Shown here in pieces: positions 51,131-61,511 of a stretch of 64,000 nt of DNA. The stretch covers positions 62,001 through 126,000 of the forward strand of contig NZ_JFHE01000010.1 of the NCBI RefSeq assembly GCF_000698555.1, read 5' to 3'. This DNA is from Caballeronia grimmiae (lineage in GTDB: Bacteria > Pseudomonadota > Gammaproteobacteria > Burkholderiales > Burkholderiaceae). Below the pieces are notes generated by a model. The model saw only the letters and a list, made by a program, of their open reading frames with translations. It ran no database searches and was not told the DNA's origin. Both the position numbers and the translations under genes were made by a program. The stretch's first letter is position 1; each line of letters starts with the position of its first letter.

Positions 51131-51997
51131 TCAGATGATCGGCTTGCCGCCCGTCACCGCGATTGTCGCGCCGGAAATGTAGCTCGCCTCGTCCGATGCC
51201 AGCATCACGTAGGCAGCGGCGAGTTCGGCGGGCTGGCCGGCGCGCTTCATCGGCACTTGCGAGCCGAAGTTCTTGACCTTTTCGGGCGGCATCGTCGATG
51301 GAATCAGCGGCGTCCAGATCGGCCCCGGCGCGACGCAATTCGCGCGGATGCCGCGCTCGGCCAGCAATTGCGCGAGGCCGCCGGTGAAGTTCTGAATCGC
51401 GCCCTTCGTGCTGGCATAAGCGATCAAACCAGGGTTGGGACTGTCCGCGTTGATGGACGTCGTGTTGATGATCGCCCCGCCCTCCTTCATGTGCGGGAGC
51501 GCCGCCTTCGTGATGCGGAACATCGCGCCGATATTCGTCGAATAGGTCTTGTCCCACTCGTCGTCGCTGATTTCCTCGAGGCTGTCGTAGGTCATCTGGT
51601 ACGCCGCGTTATTCACGAGCACGTCGACGCGTCCGAACGCCTCGACCGTCTTCGCGACCAGTTCCTTGCAGAACGCGCGATCGGTGATATCGCCCGGCAG
51701 CAGCAACGCCTTGCGCCCGGCTTCCTCGACCCAGCGTGCGGTTTCCTTCGCGTCGTCGTGTTCGTCGAGATAGGAGATGGCGACATCCGCGCCTTCCCGC
51801 GCATAGGCGATCGCCACCGCTCGCCCGATGCCGCTGTCCGCGCCCGTGATGAGCGCCGTCTTCCCTGCCAGCCTGCCGCTGCCCTTGTAGCTCTGCTCGC
51901 CGTGATCGGGCTTCGGGTCCATCGGTGCGGTGAGGCCCGGCGTGCGGTCCTGCTGCTGATCGGGGAAAGGCGGGGTGGGATAGGCGTTTGTGTTCAT
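51131..51997 (-). CDS. Short-chain dehydrogenase/reductase (YghA/general-stress type)
   Basis: 288 residues. An N-terminal Pro/Gln-rich extension of about 40 residues (PTPPFPDQQQDRTPG, then MDPKPDHGEQSYKGSG) is typical of the YghA/GsiB-linked SDR group. The cofactor motif is ITGADSGIGRAVA and the active site is Ser plus YxxxK in LIAYASTKGA. AGGA precedes the ATG. It converges on the aldo-keto reductase gene, with 24 nt between stops. It is probably an aldehyde or ketone reductase of the stress response. Confidence 0.9.
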   Translation of the reverse strand: MNTNAYPTPPFPDQQQDRTPGLTAPMDPKPDHGEQSYKGSGRLAGKTALITGADSGIGRAVAIAYAREGADVAISYLDEHDDAKETARWVEEAGRKALLLPGDITDRAFCKELVAKTVEAFGRVDVLVNNAAYQMTYDSLEEISDDEWDKTYSTNIGAMFRITKAALPHMKEGGAIINTTSINADSPNPGLIAYASTKGAIQNFTGGLAQLLAERGIRANCVAPGPIWTPLIPSTMPPEKVKNFGSQVPMKRAGQPAELAAAYVMLASDEASYISGATIAVTGGKPII

Positions 51998-52062
51998 GGG
52001 TGTCCTCATTGATGAAGAGTCGGGATTTACCCTCATTCAGCAAGCACCGGACCCGCTTTTAG

Positions 52063-53361
<1,299 letters not shown>

Positions 53362-53374
53362 TGCGCTTCCGCGC

Positions 53375-53394
53375 GCCGGGCGGGAACGCCCGGC
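53375..53394 (+). terminator. GC-rich hairpin after pobA
   Basis: GCCGGGCG (53375-53382) and CGCCCGGC (53387-53394) form a perfect 8-bp stem with GGAA loop, 14 nt after the pobA stop. The T run (53413-53417) is 18 nt further on, so termination efficiency is uncertain. Confidence 0.4.
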
Positions 53395-53538
53395 TGCGCG
53401 GGGACTGCGCCTTTTTCCCGACCGCTCCGGCACGCCCGAAGCTTCCGCCCGCGGCCAACGCGCAGCAACGGAACGTCTTACCGGCTATCATCGACGGTTT
53501 TTCGACTCCACCTTGCCTGACGGGTCCTCTTCCGCGCG

Positions 53539-54333
53539 ATGTCCTTTCCGCATATCGATTTCCTCTATTCCGCCTCCGGGCTCGCGGTCGGTTTCCTCGT
53601 CGGACTGACGGGCGTAGGCGGCGGTTCGCTGATGACGCCGCTCCTCGTCCTGCTGTTCGGCATCCATCCGGCGACGGCGGTCGGCACCGACCTTCTCTAC
53701 GCCGCCGCGACCAAAACCGCCGGAACGCTCGTGCATGGCCTGAAAGGCTCGGTCGACTGGCGCATCACCGGGCGGCTTGCGGCGGGCAGCGTGCCCGCCG
53801 CCGCCGTGACGCTCTATTTTCTCCATCGGCATGGCATGGCCTCGCCCGACACGGCTCGGCTCATTCAGTTGATCCTAGGCACCGCGCTGCTGATCACCGC
53901 CGTGTCGCTCGTCTTCCGCACGCAGCTTGCACGCCTCGCCTATGAAAAGGGCCGCAGCCGCCCTGAAAACCCTGCGCGCACCGCCGCCTGGACGATACTC
54001 ACGGGCGCAATCCTAGGCTTGCTCGTGTCGATCACTTCGGTCGGCGCGGGCGCGATCGGCGTCACCGTGCTGCTTTTGCTCTACCCGCGTCTTGCGACGG
54101 CGCGCATCGTCGGTTCCGACGTGGCCCATGCGGTGCCGCTCACGCTGATTGCCGGCGCGGGACACTGGATGGTCGGCTCGGTCGACTGGTCGCTGCTCCT
54201 TTCCCTGCTCGTCGGTTCTATTCCGGGCATCGCCGCCGGCAGTGCGCTGTCGTCCAAAGCGCCCGAAGCGCTGCTGCGCCACGTCCTCGCCGCAACGCTC
54301 GTCCTCGTTGGCTTAAAACTCGTGTTGAGCTGA
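53539..54333 (+). CDS. TauE/SafE family membrane permease (sulfite exporter-like)
   Basis: 264 residues with about eight membrane helices arranged as two repeats. Each repeat starts with a Gly-rich GLTGVGGGSLMTPLL or SVGAGAIGVTVLLLLYP element, the DUF81 signature. Members move sulfite, sulfoacetate or other organosulfonates, or act with sulfur metabolism. No sulfur gene is adjacent, so the substrate cannot be named. Confidence 0.88.
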   Translation: MSFPHIDFLYSASGLAVGFLVGLTGVGGGSLMTPLLVLLFGIHPATAVGTDLLYAAATKTAGTLVHGLKGSVDWRITGRLAAGSVPAAAVTLYFLHRHGMASPDTARLIQLILGTALLITAVSLVFRTQLARLAYEKGRSRPENPARTAAWTILTGAILGLLVSITSVGAGAIGVTVLLLLYPRLATARIVGSDVAHAVPLTLIAGAGHWMVGSVDWSLLLSLLVGSIPGIAAGSALSSKAPEALLRHVLAATLVLVGLKLVLS

Positions 54334-54609
54334 TGTTAGTCGAGCCGCCCGCCGATGCACAGCCGGCCGGACGGCATAGGCCAAATCGCATGGCCCGTCG
54401 TTCGGCCTAGCCGTTTGACCGGGTTTCACACGAGCGGCCGATGCGGCATCATGCGCAGTCAATCGGCTGACGCGCCGCTATTGCGATGCGCGCGGCCAGT
54501 CCGGCGGCGCGGCGCGGTGTTGAGGTCATCGCGATGCGTGCGCCGTCTTCTGCCGTCGACGTTGCGAGGCAAACCGGCGGCAGCCTGAACGTTCACGAGG
54601 AGTCAGGCA

Positions 54610-56292
54610 ATGAAAGAGAACGAGCATCCGCATCAGGACCTTCCGGCTGACCACGACGCGCCCGCCGATCCGGCGCGGCGGCGGCTGATCGCGGCAGGCG
54701 TCGGGCTTGCCGGCCTGTCTCTCGGCGGATGCAATCTCTTCGAGCACAAGCCGTCGACGCCCAAGACCGCAGCCGATCTTTCGCTCGACCGCACGCTCGC
54801 CGCCAAGGTGCGGCAGATCGTCGTGATCTACGCGGAGAACCGCAGCTTCACGAATCTGTACGGCGACTTCCCGGGCGTGCAATATCCGCTGTCGGCGGTG
54901 CCGGCCTCGCAATACACGCAGCTCGACCGTGATGGCGTCACGCCGTTGCCCACGCTGCCCGCAATCTGGGGCGGACTCGTGCCGCAAGCGCAGGAGTTCG
55001 ACGGCAAGCGTTACGCCATCGCGGAGAAGCAGATAGCCGGTTTGCGCAACGGCCCGTTCCGCCTCGCCGATGCACAAGGCGATCCGTTGCCGACCGGCGT
55101 CATCACACGCGATCTCGTGCATCGCTTCTATCAGAACCAGATGCAGATCAACGCCGGGCGCAACAACCAGTTTGCGGCATGGGGCGACTCGGGCGGCCTC
55201 GTGATGGGCCATTACCGGAACTCGCCGGACACTTTCAAGCTCTGGAGCCTCGCGCAGCAATACACGCTCTGCGACAACTTCTTCATGTCGGCGTTCGGCG
55301 GTTCCTGGCTCAATCACATCTTCCTGATTTCGGCGCAGGCGCCGTATTATCCCGACGCGCACAACAGCCCGGCGGCGAAGCTGATCTCGGCGGTCGAGGG
55401 CGACGATCCCACTGGCTCGCGCCTGAAGCTCGCGCCCGATTCACCGAAGTCCGCGCTCGAGGGTCCGCCTAAGTTCGTGCGCGACAGTTCGCTCACCGCC
55501 GACGGTTACGCGGTCAACACGATGGCGCCGCCGTATCAGCCGAGCAACGTCAAGCCCGCGCCCGACAGCGACCCGCGTTTCGCGGATACCGCGAACGCAT
55601 TCGTGCTGCCGCCGCAGACGTACGCGACCATTGGCGACCGCCTGTCCGAGAAGGGCGTCGACTGGGCGTGGTACAGCGGCGCGTGGCAATACGCGCTCGA
55701 GCATCGCGACACCGGCGCTGTGCCCGACTTCCAGTATCACCATCAGCCGTTCAATTACTTCCGCAACTTCGCGCCGGGCACGTCAGCGCGCGAGCGGTAT
55801 CTGCGTGACGCGGGTCTCGGCGACGATCCTTCGACGAACAAGCTCCTCGCGGACATCGACGCGGGCCGCCTGCCGTCCGTCACGTTCTACAAGCCGCAAG
55901 GCAACCTGAACATGCACGCGGGCTATGCGGACGTCGCATCGGGCGACCGGCATATCTCGAACGTGATCGAGCACATCCGGCGCGGGCCGCAGTGGGAGAA
56001 CACGGTCGTGATCGTATCCGTCGACGAAAACGGCGGCTGGTGGGATCACGTCGCGCCGCCAAAGGGCGATCGCTGGGGACCGGGTTCGCGCATTCCGGCG
56101 CTCGTCGTGTCGCCGTTCGCCAGGAAGGGTTACGTCGATCATACGGTCTACGACACGAATTCGATCCTGCGCTTCATCTCGCGCGTGCACGATCTAGCGC
56201 CGCTCGATGGCGTCGTGGCGCGGGACCGGGCGTTCGCGGCGAACGGCGAAGCGCCGCTTGGCGACCTCACCGCCTCGCTGGATCTGGCCTAG
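54610..56292 (+). CDS. AcpA/phospholipase C-type phosphoesterase lipoprotein
   Basis: 560 residues. A twin-arginine-like RRRLIAAGVGLAGLSLGGC near residues 25-43 also contains a lipobox (LGGC), so it is exported and perhaps lipid-anchored. The catalytic entry is IVVIYAENRSFTNLYGDFPG, as in AcpA acid phosphatases and bacterial PLC. Later conserved elements are FMSAFGGSWLNHIFLISAQAP, SVDENGGWWDHVAPPKGDRWGPGSRIPALVVSPFARKG and YDTNSILRFI. It likely hydrolyses phosphomonoesters or phospholipids in the periplasm or outside. It converges on ridA with a 4-bp overlap. Confidence 0.88.
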   Translation: MKENEHPHQDLPADHDAPADPARRRLIAAGVGLAGLSLGGCNLFEHKPSTPKTAADLSLDRTLAAKVRQIVVIYAENRSFTNLYGDFPGVQYPLSAVPASQYTQLDRDGVTPLPTLPAIWGGLVPQAQEFDGKRYAIAEKQIAGLRNGPFRLADAQGDPLPTGVITRDLVHRFYQNQMQINAGRNNQFAAWGDSGGLVMGHYRNSPDTFKLWSLAQQYTLCDNFFMSAFGGSWLNHIFLISAQAPYYPDAHNSPAAKLISAVEGDDPTGSRLKLAPDSPKSALEGPPKFVRDSSLTADGYAVNTMAPPYQPSNVKPAPDSDPRFADTANAFVLPPQTYATIGDRLSEKGVDWAWYSGAWQYALEHRDTGAVPDFQYHHQPFNYFRNFAPGTSARERYLRDAGLGDDPSTNKLLADIDAGRLPSVTFYKPQGNLNMHAGYADVASGDRHISNVIEHIRRGPQWENTVVIVSVDENGGWWDHVAPPKGDRWGPGSRIPALVVSPFARKGYVDHTVYDTNSILRFISRVHDLAPLDGVVARDRAFAANGEAPLGDLTASLDLA

Positions 56293-56681
56293 ACGCGCTC
56301 GATCCACGCACGCGCCGATATCTCCAGCAGATAGCCGTAGTGCAGCGCGCCGACGGGCACGACGGCGCGCGCCGGCTTCCACGCGCCGAAGTGCTGCGCG
56401 TAAATCTCGTTGAACGCCTTCCAGTGCTCGACGCCGACGAGATAAACCGTCACTTCGATGCAGTCCGTCAGGCCGCCGCCCGCCGCTTCGAGCACGGTTC
56501 GGAGATTGAGCAAGGTCTGCTCGGCCTGCTCTTCGAATGGGCGGTCGCCGGTATGCGTGCCGTCCGGGCGCATCGGCAACTGGCCGGAGACGCAGACCAG
56601 ATTGCCGGCGCGCGTCGCGTGGCTGTAGTGGCCTGCGGGAATCGGCAGGCCGGGAGCGTTGATGGTTTCTATCGGTGGCAT
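56289..56681 (-). CDS. RidA-family protein (YjgF/YER057c/UK114)
   Basis: 130 residues. The opening NAPGLPIPAGHYSHATRAGNLVCVSGQLPM and the Arg-containing CIEVTVYLVG near residue 95 are the ones used by RidA for imine/enamine hydrolysis. It removes reactive 2-aminoacrylate-type intermediates or acts on a pathway-specific imine. It lies 28 nt downstream of the LysR gene on the same strand and is probably its partner. Confidence 0.9.
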   Translation of the reverse strand: MPPIETINAPGLPIPAGHYSHATRAGNLVCVSGQLPMRPDGTHTGDRPFEEQAEQTLLNLRTVLEAAGGGLTDCIEVTVYLVGVEHWKAFNEIYAQHFGAWKPARAVVPVGALHYGYLLEISARAWIERV

Positions 56682-56709
56682 CGTCGTTGATTAGTTGAAA
56701 GTCGATGGG

Positions 56710-57597
56710 TCAGAGCGCGAGTCTGCTCGCGAGGAAATCGAGGAACGCACGAGCGCGGGCCGCCAGCGATTCGCTCTGGTAGTACACCGCGCTGATCGGC
56801 TGCCGAACGTCTTCGAGTGCGTCGTCGAGAATCGTGCGAAGGCGGCCGGTTTCGACATCGGCGGCGGTCATGAAATCGGCGAGACACGCGATGCCGCCGC
56901 CGTCGATCGCGAGTTGCCGGATGGTTTCGCCGCTCGACGCGGACACGGCCGGCTTGATCGTCACGAACGCGGCGCGGCCATCACGCAGCGGCCAGTCGTT
57001 GAGGCTTTCGGGCGCGGTAAAACCGATGAGCCGGGCGCGCATCAACTCTTCGACATCGCGCGGCTCGCCGTGCTCCGCGAGATAAGCCGGGCTCGCAAGC
57101 ACGCGCAGCCGGCTGCTGCCGAGCGTGCGCGCGTGCAGCGTGGAATCCTGCAGCGCGCCGATTCTTATCGCGATATCCACGCGCTGCTCCAGCAAATCCA
57201 CGATACGTTCGTTGCTCGTCAGCTCGAGCGAAATCTCCGGATACAGCGCTGCGAACGCCTTCACGTGCGGCACCACGCAATGAAGCATGAACGGCGACGC
57301 CGCGTCCACGCGCAGCCGCCCGGCTGGACGCTCGCGCCGTCGCGAGATGGCCTCTTCCGCGTCGTCCATCGCGGCGAGAATGGCGCGCGCGCGGGCGAGA
57401 AACAGTTCGCCCTCCTCCGTCAGTTGCAGGCGGCGCGTGGTGCGGCGAACAAGCGTCGCATCGAGCTTCTTTTCGAGCCGCGTGAGCGTGCGGCTGACAC
57501 CGGAAACCGTCTGCTGCAGGGTTTCGGCTGCAGCCGTCATCGAACCGCTGTCGATCACGGTGACGAATACGAGCAGTTCGTCGGTATTCGTTTTCAT
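56710..57597 (-). CDS. LysR-family regulator (CrgA/AaeR-like)
   Basis: 295 residues. The N-terminal HTH has LLVFVTVIDSGSMTAAAETLQQTVSGVSRTLTRLEKKL followed by LVRRTTRRLQLTEEG, typical of the DsdC/CrgA-like subgroup. The PBP-like effector domain follows. It is divergent from the SDR gene at 57714 and upstream of ridA on the same strand; both are plausible targets. A dyad GTAGTC-N13-GACTAC lies in the 116-bp divergent gap. Confidence 0.92.
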   Translation of the reverse strand: MKTNTDELLVFVTVIDSGSMTAAAETLQQTVSGVSRTLTRLEKKLDATLVRRTTRRLQLTEEGELFLARARAILAAMDDAEEAISRRRERPAGRLRVDAASPFMLHCVVPHVKAFAALYPEISLELTSNERIVDLLEQRVDIAIRIGALQDSTLHARTLGSSRLRVLASPAYLAEHGEPRDVEELMRARLIGFTAPESLNDWPLRDGRAAFVTIKPAVSASSGETIRQLAIDGGGIACLADFMTAADVETGRLRTILDDALEDVRQPISAVYYQSESLAARARAFLDFLASRLAL

Positions 57598-57621
57598 GGT
57601 GATACGCGTGATTGTTGATTT

Positions 57622-57646
57622 GTAGTCAAGGTTGATTTGAGACTAC
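57622..57646. promoter_or_regulatory. Inverted repeat between LysR and SDR genes
   Basis: GTAGTC (57622-57627) and GACTAC (57641-57646) flank 13 bp, with an inner TCAA-N7-TTGA dyad. Its position in the divergent gap makes it a candidate operator for the LysR regulator. Confidence 0.4.
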
Positions 57647-57713
57647 CACTCTTTTTGCGAAAGTCGAAGCCGCCGATACTGTCCGTACCGATTCAATTCT
57701 CAGGAGCAAGCAC

Positions 57714-58610
57714 ATGAAGGTTTTCGTTACGGGCGCAGGCGGTTTCATCGGCGGATCGATTGCGGCGGGGCTGGTGCGCGACGGCCATCAGGTGCGGGGC
57801 CTCATTCGCCGCGCCGAGCAAGGCGCGGCGCTGAAGCAAGCGGGCATCGAGCCGGTCGTCGGCAGCCTCGACGACGCCGCCCTGCTCGCCACGGAAGCCC
57901 GCGCGGCCGATGCCGTCATCAACGCGGCGAGCAGCGATCATCGCGGCGCGGTTGAAGCGCTGATCGGCGCGCTCGAAGGCTCGAACAAGCCGTTTCTGCA
58001 TACGAGCGGATCGAGCATCGTCGGTGATGCGTCGGGCGGCGAGGCATCGGATTCGGTCTACACCGAAACCACGCTGCCGGAGCCGACTGCCGACAAGGCG
58101 CCGCGCGTCGCCATCGACAATCTGGTGCTGGATGCCGCGAAGCGCGGCGTGCGCTCGGCCGTGCTCTGCAACACGCTGATTTACGGCCACGGCGCGATTC
58201 CCGATACCGCCAGCGTGCAGTTGCCGCGTCTGGAGCGGCAGGCGAAAAAGAGCGGCGTCGTGCGGCATGTGGGACGCGGACTGAACATCTGGTCGAACGT
58301 GCATATCGACGATGTGGTCGACGCCTATCGCCGCGCGCTCGACAAGACGCCGGCGGGCACGTTCTATTTCATCGAAAGCGGGGAAGCGCAGTTCCGCGAC
58401 ATGACCGTCGCAATGGCGAAGACGCTCGACCTGCGGGGACCGGAAGACTGGCCGCTGGAACAGGCGATCGAGGAATGGGGCTACGAGATGGCGTCCTACG
58501 GACTCGGGTCGAATAGCCGGGTGCGGGGCGAGCGCGCGCGGACGCTGCTGGGCTGGGCGCCGGAGCGTAAGTCGGTGGTCGAGTGGATCGAGAAGGAAAT
58601 GGTGCGCTGA
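57714..58610 (+). CDS. Atypical NAD(P)-dependent SDR (epimerase/reductase-like)
   Basis: 298 residues. The cofactor motif is VTGAGGFIGGSIAAGL near the N-terminus, with IRR after the second strand, pointing to NADP preference. The usual Ser-Tyr-Lys triad is altered: the TSGSSIVGD segment is present but no clear YxxxK is seen. AGGAG precedes the ATG. Divergent from a LysR gene, it probably carries out a LysR-induced reduction of a carbonyl compound or quinone. The substrate cannot be inferred. Confidence 0.85.
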   Translation: MKVFVTGAGGFIGGSIAAGLVRDGHQVRGLIRRAEQGAALKQAGIEPVVGSLDDAALLATEARAADAVINAASSDHRGAVEALIGALEGSNKPFLHTSGSSIVGDASGGEASDSVYTETTLPEPTADKAPRVAIDNLVLDAAKRGVRSAVLCNTLIYGHGAIPDTASVQLPRLERQAKKSGVVRHVGRGLNIWSNVHIDDVVDAYRRALDKTPAGTFYFIESGEAQFRDMTVAMAKTLDLRGPEDWPLEQAIEEWGYEMASYGLGSNSRVRGERARTLLGWAPERKSVVEWIEKEMVR

Positions 58611-58624
58611 TCGGCGACCAACGA

Positions 58625-58663
58625 AAACGCGGCTAAATTGGCTTGACCAATTTAGCCGCGTTT
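58625..58663. terminator. Bidirectional terminator-like hairpin between convergent genes
   Basis: AAACGCGGCTAAATTGG (58625-58641) and CCAATTTAGCCGCGTTT (58647-58663) form a perfect 17-bp stem with a 5-nt loop, placed between the SDR and Ldh genes. Its centre TTGGCTTGACCAA also resembles the operator dyad upstream of the Ldh gene. Confidence 0.75.
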
Positions 58664-58677
58664 CACATCTGAGCCGC

Positions 58678-59772
58678 TTACTTCAGCGCGCTCGCGAACT
58701 TTTCGATGTCCGCTTCGGCCATGCCCGACTTCTGCGCCGATTCACGAATCTGCTTCCACGTGGTCGGATCGATCGGCACGCCATTCGCACGGCGTTCCGC
58801 GCGGCGCGCCTCTTCCGGCTCGCCGGGCGCGTAGATCGCGTCGATGCCCTCGGCGCGCGGCGACGCCTTCATCCATTCGAGGAACGCTTCGGCTTCGGCC
58901 TGAGCGGCGGGAGCGTCGAAGGCGTTCGGATCGAGAATCACCGAGGTCATGCAGTTCATGATCGCGCTGGTCTTTTCGAGCGTGCTTTCGTGCGTCGTGT
59001 AACCGCCCGAGAGCGCCCCGCCGAAGATCTCGCACAGCGCGGCGAGGCCGGAACCCTTGTGCAGACCGAACGCCGTCAGCGAACCGAACGGCTGCTCGTG
59101 CATGACCTTCGGTTCGACCGTCGGCCGGCCTTCGTGGTCGAGCAGCATGCCCGGCGCGACCTGGACGCCCTTGTTGTACGCCACGCGCGTCTTGCCGTAG
59201 GCGATGCCCGCTGTCGCGAAATCGAGCACGAGCGGGCTCTTGCCGTCGCGCGGATACGCCGCGCAGAACGGGTTCGTGCCGAAGCGCCGGTCGATCCCGC
59301 CGAACGGCGCGACGAGCGGATCGCCCGCCACGTTCACGAAGTGGAACGACACGAGCCCTGCGTTCGCGCACTGCTCGGCCCAGTGTCCGATGCGCCCGAT
59401 GTGATGCGCGTTGCGCAGGCCGACCGCGCACACGCCGAACTTCTTCGCGCGCTCGATGCCGTGCTCCATCGCCTCGTAGGCGACGACTTGCCCGAAGCCC
59501 TTGCGGCCGTCGACGGTCAGCACCGCGCCGGCGTCGCGGACGATTTCCGCGTGCGTGTTCAGTTGCAACTGGCCGTCTCCGAGCGACGACACATAGCGCG
59601 GAATCATCCCGACGCCGTGCGAATCGTGGCCCGACAGGTTCGACATCACGAGGTGATCGGCGACCAGTTCCGCTTCGCGCGGCGCGCTTCCGGCGCGTTC
59701 CCAGATGGCGCGGACGTAGGCGTGCAGCGTATCGGCGGCAATGCGTTGTTCGGGTTTGCTGGTTTCGTTCAT
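58678..59772 (-). CDS. Ldh-family NAD(P)-dependent oxidoreductase (malate/L-lactate/ureidoglycolate type)
   Basis: 364 residues. It opens with ADTLHAYVRAIWERAGSAPREAELVADHLVMSNLSGHDSHGVGMIPRY, the conserved start of this family, with His in the SHG motif as catalytic base. RNAHHIGRIGHWAEQCANAGL and the later ATAGIAYGKTRVAY are further signatures. It oxidises a 2-hydroxyacid (malate, sulfolactate, diketogulonate-type or similar). An operator-like dyad precedes it at 59854-59870. The M20 peptidase gene lies upstream on the same strand but behind its own terminator. Confidence 0.9.
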   Translation of the reverse strand: MNETSKPEQRIAADTLHAYVRAIWERAGSAPREAELVADHLVMSNLSGHDSHGVGMIPRYVSSLGDGQLQLNTHAEIVRDAGAVLTVDGRKGFGQVVAYEAMEHGIERAKKFGVCAVGLRNAHHIGRIGHWAEQCANAGLVSFHFVNVAGDPLVAPFGGIDRRFGTNPFCAAYPRDGKSPLVLDFATAGIAYGKTRVAYNKGVQVAPGMLLDHEGRPTVEPKVMHEQPFGSLTAFGLHKGSGLAALCEIFGGALSGGYTTHESTLEKTSAIMNCMTSVILDPNAFDAPAAQAEAEAFLEWMKASPRAEGIDAIYAPGEPEEARRAERRANGVPIDPTTWKQIRESAQKSGMAEADIEKFASALK

Positions 59773-59853
59773 TGCGACTCTCGTCTCCTTTGATCGATGA
59801 CTGGTGCGGCGCTTTCTGAAGAAGCGCGCGTGCCTGTTACTTTACAGACGTTC

Positions 59854-59870
59854 AACTGGCCTGACCAGTT
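59854..59870 (-). promoter_or_regulatory. GntR-like operator dyad upstream of the Ldh gene
   Basis: AACTGGCCTGACCAGTT is an inverted repeat with half-site spacing like FadR/PdhR/LldR-type GntR operators (TGGxnnnxCCA). It lies 82-98 bp upstream of the ATG and overlaps a weak -35 of a possible TAAAGT promoter. No GntR gene is within the window. Confidence 0.45.
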
Positions 59871-59898
59871 TGTTTTTCAGAAAACACTGAAAACGGCG

Positions 59899-59925
59899 AA
59901 AAAACGCCCGCTCGTGGCGGGCGTT
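59899..59925 (-). terminator. Intrinsic terminator of the M20 peptidase gene
   Basis: AACGCCCGC (59903-59911) pairs with GCGGGCGTT (59917-59925) around a 5-nt loop. On the minus strand it is followed by T residues (complement of 59899-59904). It lies 27 nt after the peptidase stop. Confidence 0.8.
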
Positions 59926-59951
59926 GCTGTTCCGGAATTGCCGGGAACCGC

Positions 59952-61421
59952 TCAGGGCGCTGCGGCGATCACTTCGGCCACGGCCGCCGTCAGCTTCCTG
60001 GCGTAGGGCACGTGCAGGAATTCGTTCGGCCCGTGCGCGTTGGACTTCGGCCCGAGCACGCCGCACACCATGAACTGCGAGCGCGGGAAACCCTCTTTGA
60101 GCGTGTTCATCAGCGGAATCGTGCCGCCCTGCCCGATATACGCGACATCCGCGCCGAAATGACGACGCGACGCATCGTTCAGCGACGACGCCAGCCACGG
60201 CGCAAGCTCCGGCGCGCTCCAGCCGGTCGCCGCGCCGGCTTCGGGCTTGAACGTGACCTTCGCGTTGTACGGCGGATCGAGTTCGAGCAGCGACTTCAAT
60301 TGCGCAACCGCTTCGGTCGCTTCGACGAGCGGCGGCAGCCGCAGCGACAGCTTGAAAGCCGTGCGCGGCGCGAGCACGTTGCCGGCGTCCGCGAGCGGCG
60401 GCAGGCCGGCCGCGCCCGTCACCGTCAGCGACGGACGCCACGTCGAGTTGAGCAGCGCTTCTTTCGGATCGGTCGTGGTCGGCAGCACGCTGCCGCCGTC
60501 CTGACCGCAGCTCCAGGGCAACTTCTTCCAGACATCGTCGCCGAGGATGTGCGCGGTCGCTTCGGCCTCTCTCATGCGCTGGCCGGGAATCGCGCAGTGG
60601 AAATTCTTCGGCAGCAGATTCCCGGTCGCGGCATCCTCGAGCCGCTCGAACAATTGCCGCATGATGCGGAATGTCGACGGCGCGATGCCGCCGTAGCCGC
60701 CCGAATGCAGCCCTTCTTCGAGCACCTGCACTTCGAGGTCGCCGGCGACGAGGCCGCGCAGCGACGTGGTGAGCCATAGTTGATCGTAATTGCCCGCGCC
60801 GGAATCGAGACAGATGACGAGGCCGACGTCGCCGAGCCTGTCGCGCAGCGCGTCGATGTACGGCAGCAAGTCGTAACTGCCCGATTCCTCACACGTCTCG
60901 ATGATGCCGACGCAACGCGGCCGCTCCACGCCCTGCGCATCCAGCGCGGCGAGTGCGGTGATGCTCGCGTAAGTCGCGTAGCCATCGTCGGCGCCGCCAC
61001 GGCCGTAGAGCTTGCCGTCCTCGAGCTTGGGTGTCCACGGGCCGAGATCGCTGCGCCAGCCTTCGAATTCAGGCTGCTTGTCGAGGTGTCCATAGAGGAC
61101 GACAGTCTCGGTGCTGCCCGAGCGTGTCGCGGGTGCTTCGAAGAAGATGACCGGCGTGCGGCCGGTGAGCCGGACGATCTCAACCTTCAGGCCCTTCACG
61201 GGCTGCCTCTTGGCCCAGTCGGCGGCGTCCGTCACCACGCGTTCGATAAAACCGTGGCGCGCCCAGTCGACGTCGAACATCGGGCTTTTCGCGGGCACCG
61301 CGATGTAGTCGGTCAGCGCGGGAACGATCTCGTCGTCCCACTTCTGATTAACGAACTGCTGCAATGCGGCCGGATCGAGCCGTACCGCTTCTTCGTGTTG
61401 TGTGCTGTCGCCAGAGTTCAT
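59952..61421 (-). CDS. M20-family metallo-dipeptidase
   Basis: About 489 residues. The zinc ligands and catalytic acid are visible: VVLYGHLDKQPEF (His, Asp), YGRGGADDGYA (bridging Asp), IETCEESGS (Glu-Glu), ICLDSGAG (Asp) and a final His in SNAHGPNEF. It has the carnosinase/CNDP-like insert (lid) domain in the centre. The ATG at 61419-61421 fits the family N-terminus. It is cytosolic and probably hydrolyses dipeptides or N-acyl amino acids. Confidence 0.92.
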   Translation of the reverse strand: MNSGDSTQHEEAVRLDPAALQQFVNQKWDDEIVPALTDYIAVPAKSPMFDVDWARHGFIERVVTDAADWAKRQPVKGLKVEIVRLTGRTPVIFFEAPATRSGSTETVVLYGHLDKQPEFEGWRSDLGPWTPKLEDGKLYGRGGADDGYATYASITALAALDAQGVERPRCVGIIETCEESGSYDLLPYIDALRDRLGDVGLVICLDSGAGNYDQLWLTTSLRGLVAGDLEVQVLEEGLHSGGYGGIAPSTFRIMRQLFERLEDAATGNLLPKNFHCAIPGQRMREAEATAHILGDDVWKKLPWSCGQDGGSVLPTTTDPKEALLNSTWRPSLTVTGAAGLPPLADAGNVLAPRTAFKLSLRLPPLVEATEAVAQLKSLLELDPPYNAKVTFKPEAGAATGWSAPELAPWLASSLNDASRRHFGADVAYIGQGGTIPLMNTLKEGFPRSQFMVCGVLGPKSNAHGPNEFLHVPYARKLTAAVAEVIAAAP

Positions 61422-61511
61422 GACGGTGGTTCCACGCGGACAAACCACCATGATAGACGGGAATCTTTACGATTCGCGTGATGTTCTGCCGTATGAACAA
61501 TGGCCCGTTTT

